A DNA stretch of 64,000 nucleotides from an uncultured Lachnospiraceae bacterium (GCA_910583835.1 CAJTYM010000002.1:75493-139492), one strand, 5' to 3'; shown: positions 34,521 through 44,186, counted from the first letter of the stretch. Made by a program: numbers and translations. Notes: generated from the letters alone by a model not told the origin.

Positions 34521-34867
34521 TCAAATTCCACACTTTCAGAAAGTTCTTCTAATTCTTCCATGGATACCCCCTCTTCCTTTACAAACAATTCAAAAGAATC
34601 TGCTCTCCCCCCGACTCTACTCTCCGCAAGTTTGAGCAACTGGATATTCTCAATCTTATCCAGCAGTCTATCCAGCCTGGAAGCTTTTTCCAGAGTTTCC
34701 CTATATTCTTTTATTGACAACAACACTGCTGTCGGCTGATTATTCTTCAGCACAATATATTCATGATTATTTTCCGCCACATCATTAAAAATTTTTCCTG
34801 CTCTGCCTTGGCTAAAATCCGAAACAGGAACAAGGCGTTCCGTTAAATCCAACAATGTCATATCCAT
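34517..34867 (-). CDS. Phd/YefM-type antitoxin
   Basis: A 116-aa acidic protein with the Phd/YefM DNA-binding pattern: LVPVSDFSQGRAGKIFNDVAENN, then YIVLKNNQPTAVLLSIKEYRE, followed by an acidic C-terminal tail that would wrap the toxin. It should neutralise the RelE-like toxin and repress its own promoter (34891-34919), which contains repeated TGTATAAT. GGAGGTCG precedes the ATG. The module lies just upstream of gltB on the same strand. Confidence 0.88.
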   Translation of the reverse strand: MDMTLLDLTERLVPVSDFSQGRAGKIFNDVAENNHEYIVLKNNQPTAVLLSIKEYRETLEKASRLDRLLDKIENIQLLKLAESRVGGRADSFELFVKEEGVSMEELEELSESVEFE

Positions 34868-34890
34868 TACATCGACCTCCTTTTGGCTTT

Positions 34891-34919
34891 ATTATACATT
34901 ATACATTTATTGTACGCAA
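34891..34919 (-). promoter_or_regulatory. Promoter of the toxin-antitoxin operon
   Basis: Minus-strand TTGCGT (34914-34919), 17 bases, TATAAT (34891-34896). The direct repeat TGTATAATGTATAAT over the -10 could be the autoregulatory operator. Confidence 0.6.
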
Positions 34920-34939
34920 TATTCTAACCAAAATTTACA

Positions 34940-35602
34940 TCATTTTTCACGCATAAATTTTTCACAAATTTCCTTCTGCGCCTCCGCCAGATTCCTGCAA
35001 ATCCTGGTGCAGTACTGCCGTATCTCAAAAGAAGGCTCAATCAAATCCGGCACCATAATCGTGGCGCAGCCCGCTGCAAATCCTGCTTTCACCCCATTTG
35101 CACTGTCCTCGAACACAAAACATTCCTGCGGTCTGCAGCCTATGCGCCTGGCTGCCAGCAAGAAAATATCCGGCGCCGGCTTGCCATGCGCAACCTCCGT
35201 GCCGCTGACAATCTCCGCAAAATAATCCCTGATGCCAGCATTCTCAAGATTCGCCTCAATCTGGCCCGGCAGGCTGCTGCTGGCAACCGCTATGGGCATG
35301 CCCTTCCCTTTAAAAAATGCAAGGATTTCACGAACGCCCTCTTTTACCGGAACATGGACTGCCAGTTTCTGCCGCACCCGACCCATGCATTCCTGCGCAA
35401 GAGCCGCCCCATCCGCAACATGGTAATATTCTTCCAGCACCTGATTCATATGCGCCCCGCTGCTTCCCGATATTGCCTGCAGAAATCCGCTGGCAAGCTC
35501 CACCCCACGTTCTGCGGCAAGCTCATGCCAAGTCTGCTGGTAAATCCGTTCCGTGTCAAAGAGAACGCCGTCCATATCAAAAATTGCTCCTGTATAATCC
35601 AT
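34940..35602 (-). CDS. HAD superfamily phosphatase, beta-phosphoglucomutase-like
   Basis: A 220-aa HAD protein with motif I FDMDGVLFDTE (nucleophile Asp and general acid Asp), a small helical cap, motif II VASSS, motif III Lys in HGKPAPDIF, and motif IV CFVFEDSANGVKAGFAAG. This subgroup includes beta-phosphoglucomutases and sugar-phosphate phosphatases. The substrate is not inferable. ATG 35602 is preferred over GTG 35617 because GAGGAAAAC lies at the right spacing. Confidence 0.88.
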   Translation of the reverse strand: MDYTGAIFDMDGVLFDTERIYQQTWHELAAERGVELASGFLQAISGSSGAHMNQVLEEYYHVADGAALAQECMGRVRQKLAVHVPVKEGVREILAFFKGKGMPIAVASSSLPGQIEANLENAGIRDYFAEIVSGTEVAHGKPAPDIFLLAARRIGCRPQECFVFEDSANGVKAGFAAGCATIMVPDLIEPSFEIRQYCTRICRNLAEAQKEICEKFMREK

Positions 35603-35670
35603 CTCTGTTTTCCTCACATTTCTCTATAAATTTACACTGCCAAGCCGCCTTACGTTTTATAAAACATTTC

Positions 35671-37008
35671 TCACAACGGATTTTCCCTCTTCCGCTGCAT
35701 CCAGATAAATGCCACGATACAAATCAGCACCGACAGAAGCGAGCCGCCCGGCGCGGCAAGCCCCATGGGAAACAGCGTATCGGCAAAATATTTCGATGCC
35801 AGAAACGCCCCCGGAATGCGCACGAGGACAATCGACAGGAAATTGTGCAGAAAAGAAAGCCCCGACATGCCATATGCGCAGAAGTAGCCGCTGAACGAAA
35901 AATGGATTCCTGCAAAAATACAGTCCCAGATATATCCCCTGAGATACTGCCCGCCCAGCAAAACGACGGCTGCATCCTCCGTAAACATTCCCACCACCGG
36001 CTCCGCGGCAAACTGCATGGCAAGGGATACTGCCAAACCATATCCTACCGTAATGTATATGGCATACCGCAGAGTTCCCGCGGCCCTGTCATGTTTCCCC
36101 GCCCCGATATTCTGCGCGGACAGCGCCGATACTGTGGACAGCATGGTGGAGGGTACCAGAAACACAACCCCGATTACTTTTTCCACAATTCCTACTGCCG
36201 CCGCATCATTCAATCCCCTGCGGTTGGCGATGACAGTTATCACGATAAATGCAATCTGGATAAAGCCATCCTGCAAAGCTACCGGCACGCCAATTTTCAA
36301 GATCTGCCCCATCGCTTCCCTCTGCGGCCTGAAGCATTCTTTTGTAAGCTTAATCCCGGTTTGGGACCTGGCAATCACACACAGCGCCAATATCACGCTG
36401 ATAGTCTGGGACAAGGTCGTGCCCAGCGCCGCTCCTGCCGTTCCCATATGAAATCCGCCGATAAACAGGTAATCCAGGGCGATATTCACCGTACATGATA
36501 CTGCAATGAAATACATAGGGCTTTTGGAATCCCCAAGCCCCCGGAATATGGAACTTATGATATTATAGGCTGTGATAAAGGGAATCCCCGCAAAACAGAT
36601 GGTAAGGTATGTAACCGTGCCGGTCACCGCCTCCTTGGGCGTAGACATAAGGGATACGATAGGCCCAACCAGCAGCAGAAGCAATGCCGTACATGCCAAG
36701 GACACTCCCAAAAACAGCGTAACCGTATTTCCAATTGCCGTCCGGGCACGCTGCGGATGCTCAGCCCCGATTGCCTTGCCAATGCTCACTGTGGAACCCA
36801 TGGCAAGCCCCACAATCATCACCGTCAGCATATGCATAACCTGGCTGCCCACAGAAACAGCCGTGATAGAGCCTACATCATTGAACTGTCCGATAATGAA
36901 CAAATCTGCCATCCCATACAGGGTCTGCAGAAAATAAGACAGCAGATATGGCAGGGAAAAATATATAATATTCCGCAGCACACTGCCAGATGTTAAATTC
37001 TTTTCCAT
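35671..37008 (-). CDS. MATE family efflux transporter
   Basis: A 445-aa protein with about 12 membrane segments and the MATE signature start (NIIYFSLPYLLSYFLQTLYGMADLFIIGQF). Probably a sodium- or proton-coupled exporter of toxic cations or metabolites. It differs clearly from the MATE protein at 6527-7873 and is not a recent duplicate. AAGGATTG precedes the ATG. Confidence 0.92.
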   Translation of the reverse strand: MEKNLTSGSVLRNIIYFSLPYLLSYFLQTLYGMADLFIIGQFNDVGSITAVSVGSQVMHMLTVMIVGLAMGSTVSIGKAIGAEHPQRARTAIGNTVTLFLGVSLACTALLLLLVGPIVSLMSTPKEAVTGTVTYLTICFAGIPFITAYNIISSIFRGLGDSKSPMYFIAVSCTVNIALDYLFIGGFHMGTAGAALGTTLSQTISVILALCVIARSQTGIKLTKECFRPQREAMGQILKIGVPVALQDGFIQIAFIVITVIANRRGLNDAAAVGIVEKVIGVVFLVPSTMLSTVSALSAQNIGAGKHDRAAGTLRYAIYITVGYGLAVSLAMQFAAEPVVGMFTEDAAVVLLGGQYLRGYIWDCIFAGIHFSFSGYFCAYGMSGLSFLHNFLSIVLVRIPGAFLASKYFADTLFPMGLAAPGGSLLSVLICIVAFIWMQRKRENPL

Positions 37009-37079
37009 AAATCAATCCTTCTACTCTCATCGCAAACAGCAAAAGCTTTATAATTTCCCATCGCTCGGCCAACCAACAC

Positions 37080-37961
37080 TTATTCCTGCCGCGGTCCCCT
37101 ATTCCAAAGATAAATCACTGCCAGCAGCGCTGCCCCCACAGCCGCAGATGCCGCCGTTGCCGCATAAAATGCCGCGGTCCCGGATTCCATCCAGGCAAAT
37201 GCAGAACTTTCCACACGCAGCACTGCCATGAGGTTCGCACCCATATGCGCCAGAAACGCACCGTAAAAATGCCCGGTTTTTTCCATGAACCATGCCAGAA
37301 GAATGCCTAGAAGCCCCGCATAGATAAACTGTACAAGATTCATATGAATCACGCCAAACAGTAACGCCGACAATGCCACAGCAATCATTCTGCCATAGCG
37401 CTCCCGCTTCTTCCCCTGGCCGGTCTTTTCCTCATTATCCAGTATCATCAGGTCACAGAGCCTGCCGTATACCACGCCGCGGTACAGCAATTCCTCCAAA
37501 AAGGGCGTTAAAAGGCAGGCACCCATAAATTCAAAATAAATGCCGCCGGAAAAGAGCTGCTGATTGACCTGCTGATATCCCGGAGAAACATCCTCCAGCC
37601 CGCTTAAAATCAGCAGATTATTCAACGCCACCCCGAAAGCCGCACCGGCAAGGAACATCAAAATGCCATTGGCAGCCCTCATTGCCGTTGGTTTTTGGGC
37701 AATTACCAGCTCCATATGCTCCCAGAATACCGTGGGCTCATTTTTATCTTTCTGATAAAAACGTGCAATAAACGGAATCGTCACCGCCACAGAGGCTGTC
37801 TGCAGCGCCATATACTGTTCCTGGGGATCTGCCCCCAGAAACACTGCAAACATCGTAAACAGTGACATGCTGAGATTCGTTGCCACAAAGTACACAAATA
37901 CAGGATATATTATATTAAATGCTTTAAATATCGGGCTGTTCTGCCTGTCTCTCGGATTCAT
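37080..37961 (-). CDS. CPBP (CAAX-like) intramembrane metalloprotease
   Basis: A 293-aa membrane protein of the CPBP/Abi family with motif 1 EELLYRG (EExxxR), motif 2 FGVIHMNLVQFIYA and motif 3 HMGAN, which supply the Glu and His active-site residues inside the membrane. Bacterial members are linked to peptide maturation or self-immunity to bacteriocins; no bacteriocin precursor was seen nearby. It follows the unknown 183-aa gene by 19 bases on the same strand. Confidence 0.88.
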   Translation of the reverse strand: MNPRDRQNSPIFKAFNIIYPVFVYFVATNLSMSLFTMFAVFLGADPQEQYMALQTASVAVTIPFIARFYQKDKNEPTVFWEHMELVIAQKPTAMRAANGILMFLAGAAFGVALNNLLILSGLEDVSPGYQQVNQQLFSGGIYFEFMGACLLTPFLEELLYRGVVYGRLCDLMILDNEEKTGQGKKRERYGRMIAVALSALLFGVIHMNLVQFIYAGLLGILLAWFMEKTGHFYGAFLAHMGANLMAVLRVESSAFAWMESGTAAFYAATAASAAVGAALLAVIYLWNRGPRQE

Positions 37962-37980
37962 ATTTTTCGCTCTCCTTTGG

Positions 37981-38532
37981 CTAATCTGCCATCTCTTCGC
38001 TCACACCCTTGACCTTATCCACAACCTCTTTTTCCCCATCTTCCGGCTTGTCCAAGACCTCCATGCCACTGGTCTCATCCTCTATCTGCAGCTTAATCTG
38101 CCTTATCTTCGCATCTTCGGCAATGGCGCGCATAATCCGGTTGACATCTTCCGGCGAGAACATACCGATTGCCCTCACCAAATCATCCGTATTATTCCGG
38201 TTAAACACCAAGCAGCCTCCCTTTTCCAGACCAACCGTAATGCAGTTCTTGGGATTCGACACATCGCCCAGGCACAGGCGGTTATTCTCATAATCACAGC
38301 GGAATTCTACGCCCTTGTACATCACAATTCCTCTCTCGTCAGCCATCAGGGAATATGGGGCGCGATTTCCCTTGTCCAGCAGCTTCTGCATCGCCTCTGC
38401 TACCCCATTGAAAGTCTTCTGTTCTCCAACTTCCCATTTATTCTCCGGCTTCACCTCAGCTTTGTAATCTCCAGCCATCTGAGAAAAATACCTATTTCTG
38501 TCAATTCCAATATTCTGCAGCCTCTCTACCAT
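37981..38532 (-). CDS. Unknown protein downstream of the MoxR-VWA genes
   Basis: A 183-aa soluble acidic protein, not recognised. The central part (about 60-125) looks like a compact beta-rich domain (GIVMYKGVEFRCDYENNRLC, NCITVGLEKGGCLVFNRNN). It is followed by a helical segment (FSPEDVNRIMRAIAEDAKIR) and a charged tail. AAAGGAGACAAG precedes the ATG, and it begins 21 bases after the MoxR ATPase gene, so it probably belongs to that operon as accessory protein or substrate (inference). Confidence 0.7.
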   Translation of the reverse strand: MVERLQNIGIDRNRYFSQMAGDYKAEVKPENKWEVGEQKTFNGVAEAMQKLLDKGNRAPYSLMADERGIVMYKGVEFRCDYENNRLCLGDVSNPKNCITVGLEKGGCLVFNRNNTDDLVRAIGMFSPEDVNRIMRAIAEDAKIRQIKLQIEDETSGMEVLDKPEDGEKEVVDKVKGVSEEMAD

Positions 38533-38553
38533 AATTCTTGTCTCCTTTCTCCA

Positions 38554-40059
38554 TCAGCCCATACGCGCCAAAATGTTCTTACGCTTCTCATCAAATAAAA
38601 GCTCTTTATTATATCGGTAATAACGCTCACATTCGCAACCCTGAAGAAAGCTGACGCTGTAAAAATTGGAATTTAACTCTGTAATAAATATCACCATCTC
38701 CTGGCTGTTTCCAAAAGCCCCTTCCAAAAAATCAAATACATATTCTACTATCTGCAAAGATTCCTGCTGTTGTTGCTCCAGGCAGCCCCTTTTCTCCTCA
38801 AACAATTCTCTCACACGCACAAAAGCTTTCTCTGCTTCCAGGATATTTTCCAGTTTCAGCGCCTGTTTAAAATACTCCAGGGATTCCAATGCACGCTGAT
38901 AGATTTGCTCCTCTTCCTTTCCAATCAGTTCAGCTTTTTTCATTCTTGTATAATCTAAATTAAATTTATTGCAAGTATTATCCAACAGTTGCTGCCCATC
39001 CAATCCCCCGGTTATGGCCTGTGTCAGTTCCTTATACTCCGACAACGCGTTAAATAAGAGCTCTATATACTTCTCCGTCTGCACTGAAGCTTTCAACGCC
39101 TCATTTACCCTGGATATCAAAAGCCCTAACACGCTTAGACGCTCATCAAAGGAGGCATGCGCCACCTTTTTCAGCAAAATCTCATCCAGATTTCCCTTCA
39201 GGATCTCATCAATCTGATAATCGGTGCGGTACTTCTCATAGAGTTCCAGATAATTTGCAAAATCCTTGGCTATCTTGGGAAATTGGATATACTGCACCAC
39301 GACTTCCCTGTCCACGGACTTGCCAAGCTTCTCATACACCTGAATCATATTGGAGAGGTCTTCCCACCCCCTGGGCGTAGCAAAATTCCTGTCATCCACT
39401 GTAGTCTCCATCTGATAAAAGTTCTGTTTCCTGGTATTGAGATATGAGATGACAGCTCCATGAAGCCCTTGCTGATAAGCATATTCTTTCCAGACTTCAA
39501 AATCCGCCTCCACCTCAATCTTCTTCACCCGATCCATCGTCACCACATCAAACTCACGCACGGATTTGTTATATTCCGGCGGGTTTCCCGCCGCCACGAT
39601 AATCCATCCCTGGGGAATCTTGTGTTTGCCAAAAGATTTGCACTGCAGAAACTGCAGCATCGCAGGAGCCAATGTTTCCGATACGCAGTTAATCTCATCC
39701 AGAAAGAGGATTCCCTCGGACAGCCCGGTCTGTTCCATCTTCTCATAAACCGCCGCCACAATCTCGCTCATCGTATACTCTGTCACGGCAAATTCCTGAT
39801 TCCCATACTGTTTCTTAGAGATAAACGGAAGCCCGATAGCGCTCTGCCTGGTGTGGTGCGTGATGGTATACGCTACCAGCCCAATCCCGCACTCCTTGGA
39901 AATCTGTTCCATAATCTGCGTCTTGCCAATGCCGGGCGAGCCCAGCAGCAATATCGGCCGCTGGCGGATTGACGGAATCTCATACATGCCGTAGGCATCC
40001 TTCATCAGATAAGCCTCGATAGTATCTTTTATTTCCTGCTTGGTTCGTTTTATATTCAT
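38554..40059 (-). CDS. MoxR-type AAA+ ATPase
   Basis: A 501-aa AAA+ protein with Walker A G40-SPGIGKT, Walker B ILFLDEIN with the catalytic Glu, and sensor-type ATGNPPEYN-like segment VAAGNPPEYN. The C-terminal 200 residues are helical and unique. MoxR ATPases act as chaperone-like remodelling machines together with a VWA-domain partner, which is encoded just upstream and overlaps by ATGA. It is likely cytoplasmic; its client is unknown. Confidence 0.88.
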   Translation of the reverse strand: MNIKRTKQEIKDTIEAYLMKDAYGMYEIPSIRQRPILLLGSPGIGKTQIMEQISKECGIGLVAYTITHHTRQSAIGLPFISKKQYGNQEFAVTEYTMSEIVAAVYEKMEQTGLSEGILFLDEINCVSETLAPAMLQFLQCKSFGKHKIPQGWIIVAAGNPPEYNKSVREFDVVTMDRVKKIEVEADFEVWKEYAYQQGLHGAVISYLNTRKQNFYQMETTVDDRNFATPRGWEDLSNMIQVYEKLGKSVDREVVVQYIQFPKIAKDFANYLELYEKYRTDYQIDEILKGNLDEILLKKVAHASFDERLSVLGLLISRVNEALKASVQTEKYIELLFNALSEYKELTQAITGGLDGQQLLDNTCNKFNLDYTRMKKAELIGKEEEQIYQRALESLEYFKQALKLENILEAEKAFVRVRELFEEKRGCLEQQQQESLQIVEYVFDFLEGAFGNSQEMVIFITELNSNFYSVSFLQGCECERYYRYNKELLFDEKRKNILARMG

Positions 40060-41357
40060 GATAAATTCCTTTCATCCAAGATAAGCTTTATCGCCCACGT
40101 TGGCACGTCCACATCCTGATAATCTTCACGAAAAAAAATAAACGCCGTGTCATATGAGGGCTTTTTCAGCGGAAACGTCCCATATCCATCCGTAAAATAT
40201 AGCAGTCCCCGCAGCTTACGGAAAGACTTCTTTGCCAACAAGGCGTCTACATAGGCAAATGCCGGGCGAAAGTCCGTCCCTCCCATGCCCTGCACCTGGA
40301 AATCCCTCATATATTCTTCTAATTGCTGACGGTTCCCAACCACAACGTCCGACTGCACCCGCTCATCACACTGGATGATATGGATACAAAACCTGCGGCA
40401 AAAAGATTCGGACTGGCTTAAAATACTGTACGTCTCCTCCAAGAACTTCTGCACAAGCGCCGCCTTGCAGGACATGGACGTGTCAATGACTATCACAAAA
40501 TCCTCTATCCTCTGCACTTCCCGGGTCTCCAAATGCTCAATCAAAGGCATATTTCCGTAGATTTCCATGCCGTAATGGTAGAAAATATAGTCGAAACTGT
40601 CCATATCCACCAGCATCTCTTCCTTCAGCACGCAGAATTTCTTCAAAAACGTGCGGTAGTCATACCGTTCCCGGTTCTCCACGCGAAGCTGCTCGCGCAG
40701 GCCTTTCGAGTCTTCGGCCGCCTCCTTGGAAAAGGTATCAAGCTCCGTCTCCATCTTATCACGGATATCTTTCCACTGATCCTGCTGCTGCAGAGGCATA
40801 GGATTCCCTTTCTCTTCCCGCTCCCACAGGAAATGCTCGTCCAAGGCAAACTCCTGCATAAGACGCGCCACCACGCGGATATCCAGCCTGGCCTGCTGCA
40901 GCAGATAGAAAATCCCTTCCCCATTGAGCACCGGCACTTTCTTCGCCAGCCCATCATACACAGCGCGCCGGTAAGGATTGGAAGGGCTTCTCAGACAGCG
41001 GTACGGCAAACCATCTATCATGGATTCCACTGCTATGTCGCAGGCCAGATTCCACAGCCGCCGGTCCTCCTTACCCCGCAGATTCCACACATGTCCCATC
41101 AGACAGTGGAAAATGCTGTGCAGATAACAGCGGTTCACCCAGACATTGCCCAGACGGTACTGCCCCATCAGGAATTCCGGGTTATATTTCAAGACAAGAC
41201 CGTCCGTTGCCGTTTGCATTAGCTGCATGGAAGGTTCCGGGCACAGGCTGTGGAGAGCCACATCCAGAAACCGCATATTCAGATACAGTTCATTCCGGCA
41301 GTCCGTCAATATTTCCTTACAGATATCCACTTTTTCCAGCAGCTGCTCCTCAAACAT
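40056..41357 (-). CDS. VWA-like protein with DUF2201-type N-terminal domain
   Basis: About 433 aa. The N-terminal part resembles the putative metallopeptidase domain of DUF2201 proteins (LHSIFHCLMGHVW, NLACDIAVES), but the usual HExxH is HSIFH, so the catalytic Glu is missing. The C-terminal VWA-like domain has an intact metal-ion adhesion site: D-T-S-M-S near residue 292, GGTDFRPAF and FTDGYG. This is the classical partner of MoxR ATPases. ATG 41357 is chosen over a GTG three codons upstream that sits almost on the AAGGAG site. It starts 18 bases after the LRR gene. Confidence 0.82.
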   Translation of the reverse strand: MFEEQLLEKVDICKEILTDCRNELYLNMRFLDVALHSLCPEPSMQLMQTATDGLVLKYNPEFLMGQYRLGNVWVNRCYLHSIFHCLMGHVWNLRGKEDRRLWNLACDIAVESMIDGLPYRCLRSPSNPYRRAVYDGLAKKVPVLNGEGIFYLLQQARLDIRVVARLMQEFALDEHFLWEREEKGNPMPLQQQDQWKDIRDKMETELDTFSKEAAEDSKGLREQLRVENRERYDYRTFLKKFCVLKEEMLVDMDSFDYIFYHYGMEIYGNMPLIEHLETREVQRIEDFVIVIDTSMSCKAALVQKFLEETYSILSQSESFCRRFCIHIIQCDERVQSDVVVGNRQQLEEYMRDFQVQGMGGTDFRPAFAYVDALLAKKSFRKLRGLLYFTDGYGTFPLKKPSYDTAFIFFREDYQDVDVPTWAIKLILDERNLS

Positions 41358-41375
41358 CGTTCCCACTGCTCCTTC

Positions 41376-42350
41376 TCACAGACAAAATTTCTTTTCCCGG
41401 GCAGGAAATCTCCGGTGCCTGATGTCCATAATGATACTGATTACCTGCGCCTTTTCCTGCTTTTTCGCGGCATCAAGAATCGTCTCCATCTGATTTCTAT
41501 CCGTCACAAACTTTTCTGCCAGCCAGCGCAGGTCTTCCCATTCCTGCTGTTTTACAAGGGCATCTGCCGCCTCCTGCAGATGCCCGGACAGCCAGCCGGC
41601 ATACTCTGCCCTCGCATTCTCTCCCAGAAAATATGGATAACGAAGCCTCGATATTGCCATGTCTATAATATTTGTCAAATCTATATTATATTTTCCCATC
41701 GCAAAAAGACGGTCATACTCTTCAAAAACAATCTGCGTATTGCGGAATGCATTGCGGTACTGAATGCCCATCCCATGCGTCTGCGTGGAGATGATTCTTG
41801 CCGGCGTATTTTCCACCGCCTCCTCGAAAAACTCCGGGTAAACCAAACGCCCAGACATCTTAGCGCTGCTCCTGTCAGAAACCTGCGAAGATTCTACGCC
41901 TCCCTCATCCAACACCTGGTAACAGTCCACCCGCACTTTCTGTTTTAAATCCTGCAGAATCTCCCTGAGGCAGGACCTTCCCTCCAGCTGATACATTTCC
42001 AGAAAGGCAAGGTTTTCACAGCCGGTAAACGCTCCCGCTCCCATATACGCAAGATTGCTGTAAAAAGATAATTTCCGCAGCCTTTGGCAGTTATAGAAAA
42101 TGTACCGTCCCAGCCTGCGGACTGTCCGCGGCAGATATACCTCCTCCAGCCTGTCCCCGCAGATACAGGGATAGCCGCTGTCATTCTGCGGTTCTTCCTC
42201 CATCTCCTCTGCGAAAGCATAAGATGACACCTCCGTCACCGCAAACCCATCCAGTTCCTCTGGTATCACTACGCTCCCGCTGCTGCCATAACAGCGCAGA
42301 ATACAGATTCCGTTATCTCTTTGCTCATATGCAAAATATCCCTGCGCCAT
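41376..42350 (-). CDS. LRR_5 (BspA-like) leucine-rich repeat protein
   Basis: A 324-aa protein with three or so BspA-type leucine-rich repeats in the first 135 residues (AVTEVSSYAFAEE, LEEVYLPRTVRRLGRYIFYNCQRL, SNLAYMGAGAFTGCENLAFLEM), followed by a helical region of no known family. There is no signal peptide, unusual for LRR_5 proteins, which are mostly surface displayed. It is encoded directly before the VWA and MoxR genes, so it is probably a cytoplasmic recognition or scaffold subunit of that machinery (inference). Confidence 0.78.
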   Translation of the reverse strand: MAQGYFAYEQRDNGICILRCYGSSGSVVIPEELDGFAVTEVSSYAFAEEMEEEPQNDSGYPCICGDRLEEVYLPRTVRRLGRYIFYNCQRLRKLSFYSNLAYMGAGAFTGCENLAFLEMYQLEGRSCLREILQDLKQKVRVDCYQVLDEGGVESSQVSDRSSAKMSGRLVYPEFFEEAVENTPARIISTQTHGMGIQYRNAFRNTQIVFEEYDRLFAMGKYNIDLTNIIDMAISRLRYPYFLGENARAEYAGWLSGHLQEAADALVKQQEWEDLRWLAEKFVTDRNQMETILDAAKKQEKAQVISIIMDIRHRRFPAREKKFCL

Positions 42351-42428
42351 CCTACACCCGCCTTTTCGTTACTTTTCCTGTTTCCCTGACCATTTCATAT
42401 CCCAACCGGTAATTCTAAAGCCCTTATC

Positions 42429-43262
42429 TTACCTCCGCATACAGTGCGCCAGCATCTGGCTCACCGTCTTTCCGTTCAGCGGATGGCGCAGATAAGGCGC
42501 CAGCTCTGCCAGAGGCTTTAATACAAATTCCCGGTTCTCCATATCCGGATGCGGAATCTGCAGCCCCTCCTCATCCACCACACAGTCGTCATAAAAAATA
42601 ATATCCAAATCCAGGGTCCTGGGACCCCAGCGCATGTTGCGTTCCCGGTTCGCTTCCCGTTCTGCCAAATGAAGCGCGTCCAGCAATTCCTGCGGGAACA
42701 AAAGCGTGCGCAGCTCAATCATCCCATTCAAGAAATCGGGCTGCTCCTCCACCCCGTAAGGCTTGGTCACAATCAGTTCCGACACACGCTCCACCACACA
42801 ATCCTCTCTACGATCCAAGGCTTCTGCGCCTCGCCTGATGTAAGCTTCTTTGTCGCCAAGATTAGAGCCAACGGCAACATAGGCAAGATGCCAGCCTCGG
42901 GTAATCTCCACTGACACGGCTTCCAACGGCAAACCGATTGGCGCCCATGGCTTGCAAATCTCCAAGGTAATCTGCTGTATCAAGGGAAAACGCAAAAGCA
43001 CTGCCCTTGCCATCTGCTCCGCCACTGCTTCTATCAGTCCAAAAGTATGCTCCGTCATATAATTTGCCATAAAATGTGAGACTTCTCCATAGTGTACGGA
43101 TTTCGTTAAATCATCTTTTAATCCAGCTTCCCTGGTAGGGACATACAAAGTGGCATTGATAATAAACTTCTGTCCCAAACGGTTTTCTTCCGGAAATACG
43201 CCATGTCTGCCAAACACTTCCAAATTTTTAATATTTATTCTATCCAGTTCCCTCGTTCTCAT
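42429..43262 (-). CDS. folBK: Fused dihydroneopterin aldolase / HPPK (FolB-FolK)
   Basis: A 277-aa bifunctional folate enzyme. Residues 1-118 are FolB (INIKNLEVFGRHGVFPEENRLGQKF). Residues about 125-277 are FolK (AYVAVGSNLGDKEAYIRRG, RWGPRTLDLDIIFYDD, IPHPDMENREFVLKPLAELAP). They catalyse consecutive steps from dihydroneopterin to hydroxymethyl-dihydropterin pyrophosphate. ATG 43262 overlaps the stop of folP as ATGA and has AGGTGAAAAG ahead; upstream in-frame codons lie inside folP. Confidence 0.95.
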   Translation of the reverse strand: MRTRELDRINIKNLEVFGRHGVFPEENRLGQKFIINATLYVPTREAGLKDDLTKSVHYGEVSHFMANYMTEHTFGLIEAVAEQMARAVLLRFPLIQQITLEICKPWAPIGLPLEAVSVEITRGWHLAYVAVGSNLGDKEAYIRRGAEALDRREDCVVERVSELIVTKPYGVEEQPDFLNGMIELRTLLFPQELLDALHLAEREANRERNMRWGPRTLDLDIIFYDDCVVDEEGLQIPHPDMENREFVLKPLAELAPYLRHPLNGKTVSQMLAHCMRR

Positions 43263-44101
43263 CTTTTCACCTGATTCCATCCAAGGACTGCCTCTGTCAT
43301 CCGAAGGGCGCGCTTATTTTCCAACACGTCATGTACCCGCACAAACGAACAGCCCGCCGACACGCCAAGCACGGTCGTTGCCAACGTCCCCTCCAACCGC
43401 TCTTGCACCGGAAGATTCAGTGTCAGCCCAATCACCGATTTGCGCGAAGTTCCCAACAAGATGGGATAACCAAGTTCCCTAAGTTCGCTCAGTTTACAGA
43501 TTGCCTGCAGATTCTGTTCATAAGTCTTGCCAAACCCAATCCCAGGATCCAAGATGATTTTATCATCTGCTATACCGGCTTTATGGGCAATCTCCACGCT
43601 CTCCCTCAGGTCCGCTTTCATCTCCCCCATAAAATCCTCATACTCTGTATTGTCCCTGTTATGCATCAGGCAACACGCTGCACCGGATTCTGCAATTATT
43701 CCCGCCATCTCGGAATCATGTTTCAAGCCCCAGATATCATTGACAAGGTCTGCCCCTGACTGCAATGCTGCCAAAGCCACTTTGCTTTTGTAGGTATCTA
43801 CAGATACCGGAATATCAAAATTTTTTTTAATTTCTGCAATTATTCTCGCTATCCTGCTGATTTCCTCTTCATCGCTTATCTGCTGATAACCAGGTCTGGT
43901 GGATTCCCCACCTACGTCAATGATGTCCGCCCCCTCTTCTATCATCTTCTCCACCCGTTTCAAGGCCGGATAAACGGCAAGATATCTGCCGCCATCAGAG
44001 AATGAATCGGGCGTTACATTCAAAATGCCCATGACATAGGCAGCTTTAGCCGTATCAAACATCCGATTTCCTATCTGTATTCCTGCCATTTTTTTCTGCA
44101 T
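43259..44101 (-). CDS. folP: Dihydropteroate synthase
   Basis: A 280-aa TIM-barrel enzyme with the two DHPS signatures: MGILNVTPDSFSDGGRYL and IIDVGGESTRPGYQ, plus PVSVDTYKSKVA and DPGIGFGKTYEQN. It joins hydroxymethyl-dihydropterin pyrophosphate to p-aminobenzoate and is the sulfonamide target. It lies between folE and folBK with ATGA overlap to folBK. GGGAGAT precedes the ATG. Confidence 0.97.
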   Translation of the reverse strand: MQKKMAGIQIGNRMFDTAKAAYVMGILNVTPDSFSDGGRYLAVYPALKRVEKMIEEGADIIDVGGESTRPGYQQISDEEEISRIARIIAEIKKNFDIPVSVDTYKSKVALAALQSGADLVNDIWGLKHDSEMAGIIAESGAACCLMHNRDNTEYEDFMGEMKADLRESVEIAHKAGIADDKIILDPGIGFGKTYEQNLQAICKLSELRELGYPILLGTSRKSVIGLTLNLPVQERLEGTLATTVLGVSAGCSFVRVHDVLENKRALRMTEAVLGWNQVKR

Positions 44102-44186
44102 TTTCTATCTCCCATACAAAATCAAACTATTATCCTTATGAATGTCTGCAAGCAGGCCGGCAGCCAAAATGTGCCCAGAGATACCG

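Noticed and set aside
35317..36498. Plus-strand open frame of 393 codons opposite the HAD and MATE genes
   Set aside because: Crosses two real minus-strand genes; composition (Pro, His, Arg, Cys rich) and lack of a start site mark it as a shadow.
35671..37008. MATE genes at 6.5 kb and 35.7 kb as a recent duplication
   Set aside because: Their protein sequences diverge from the first residues on; only family-level similarity is visible.
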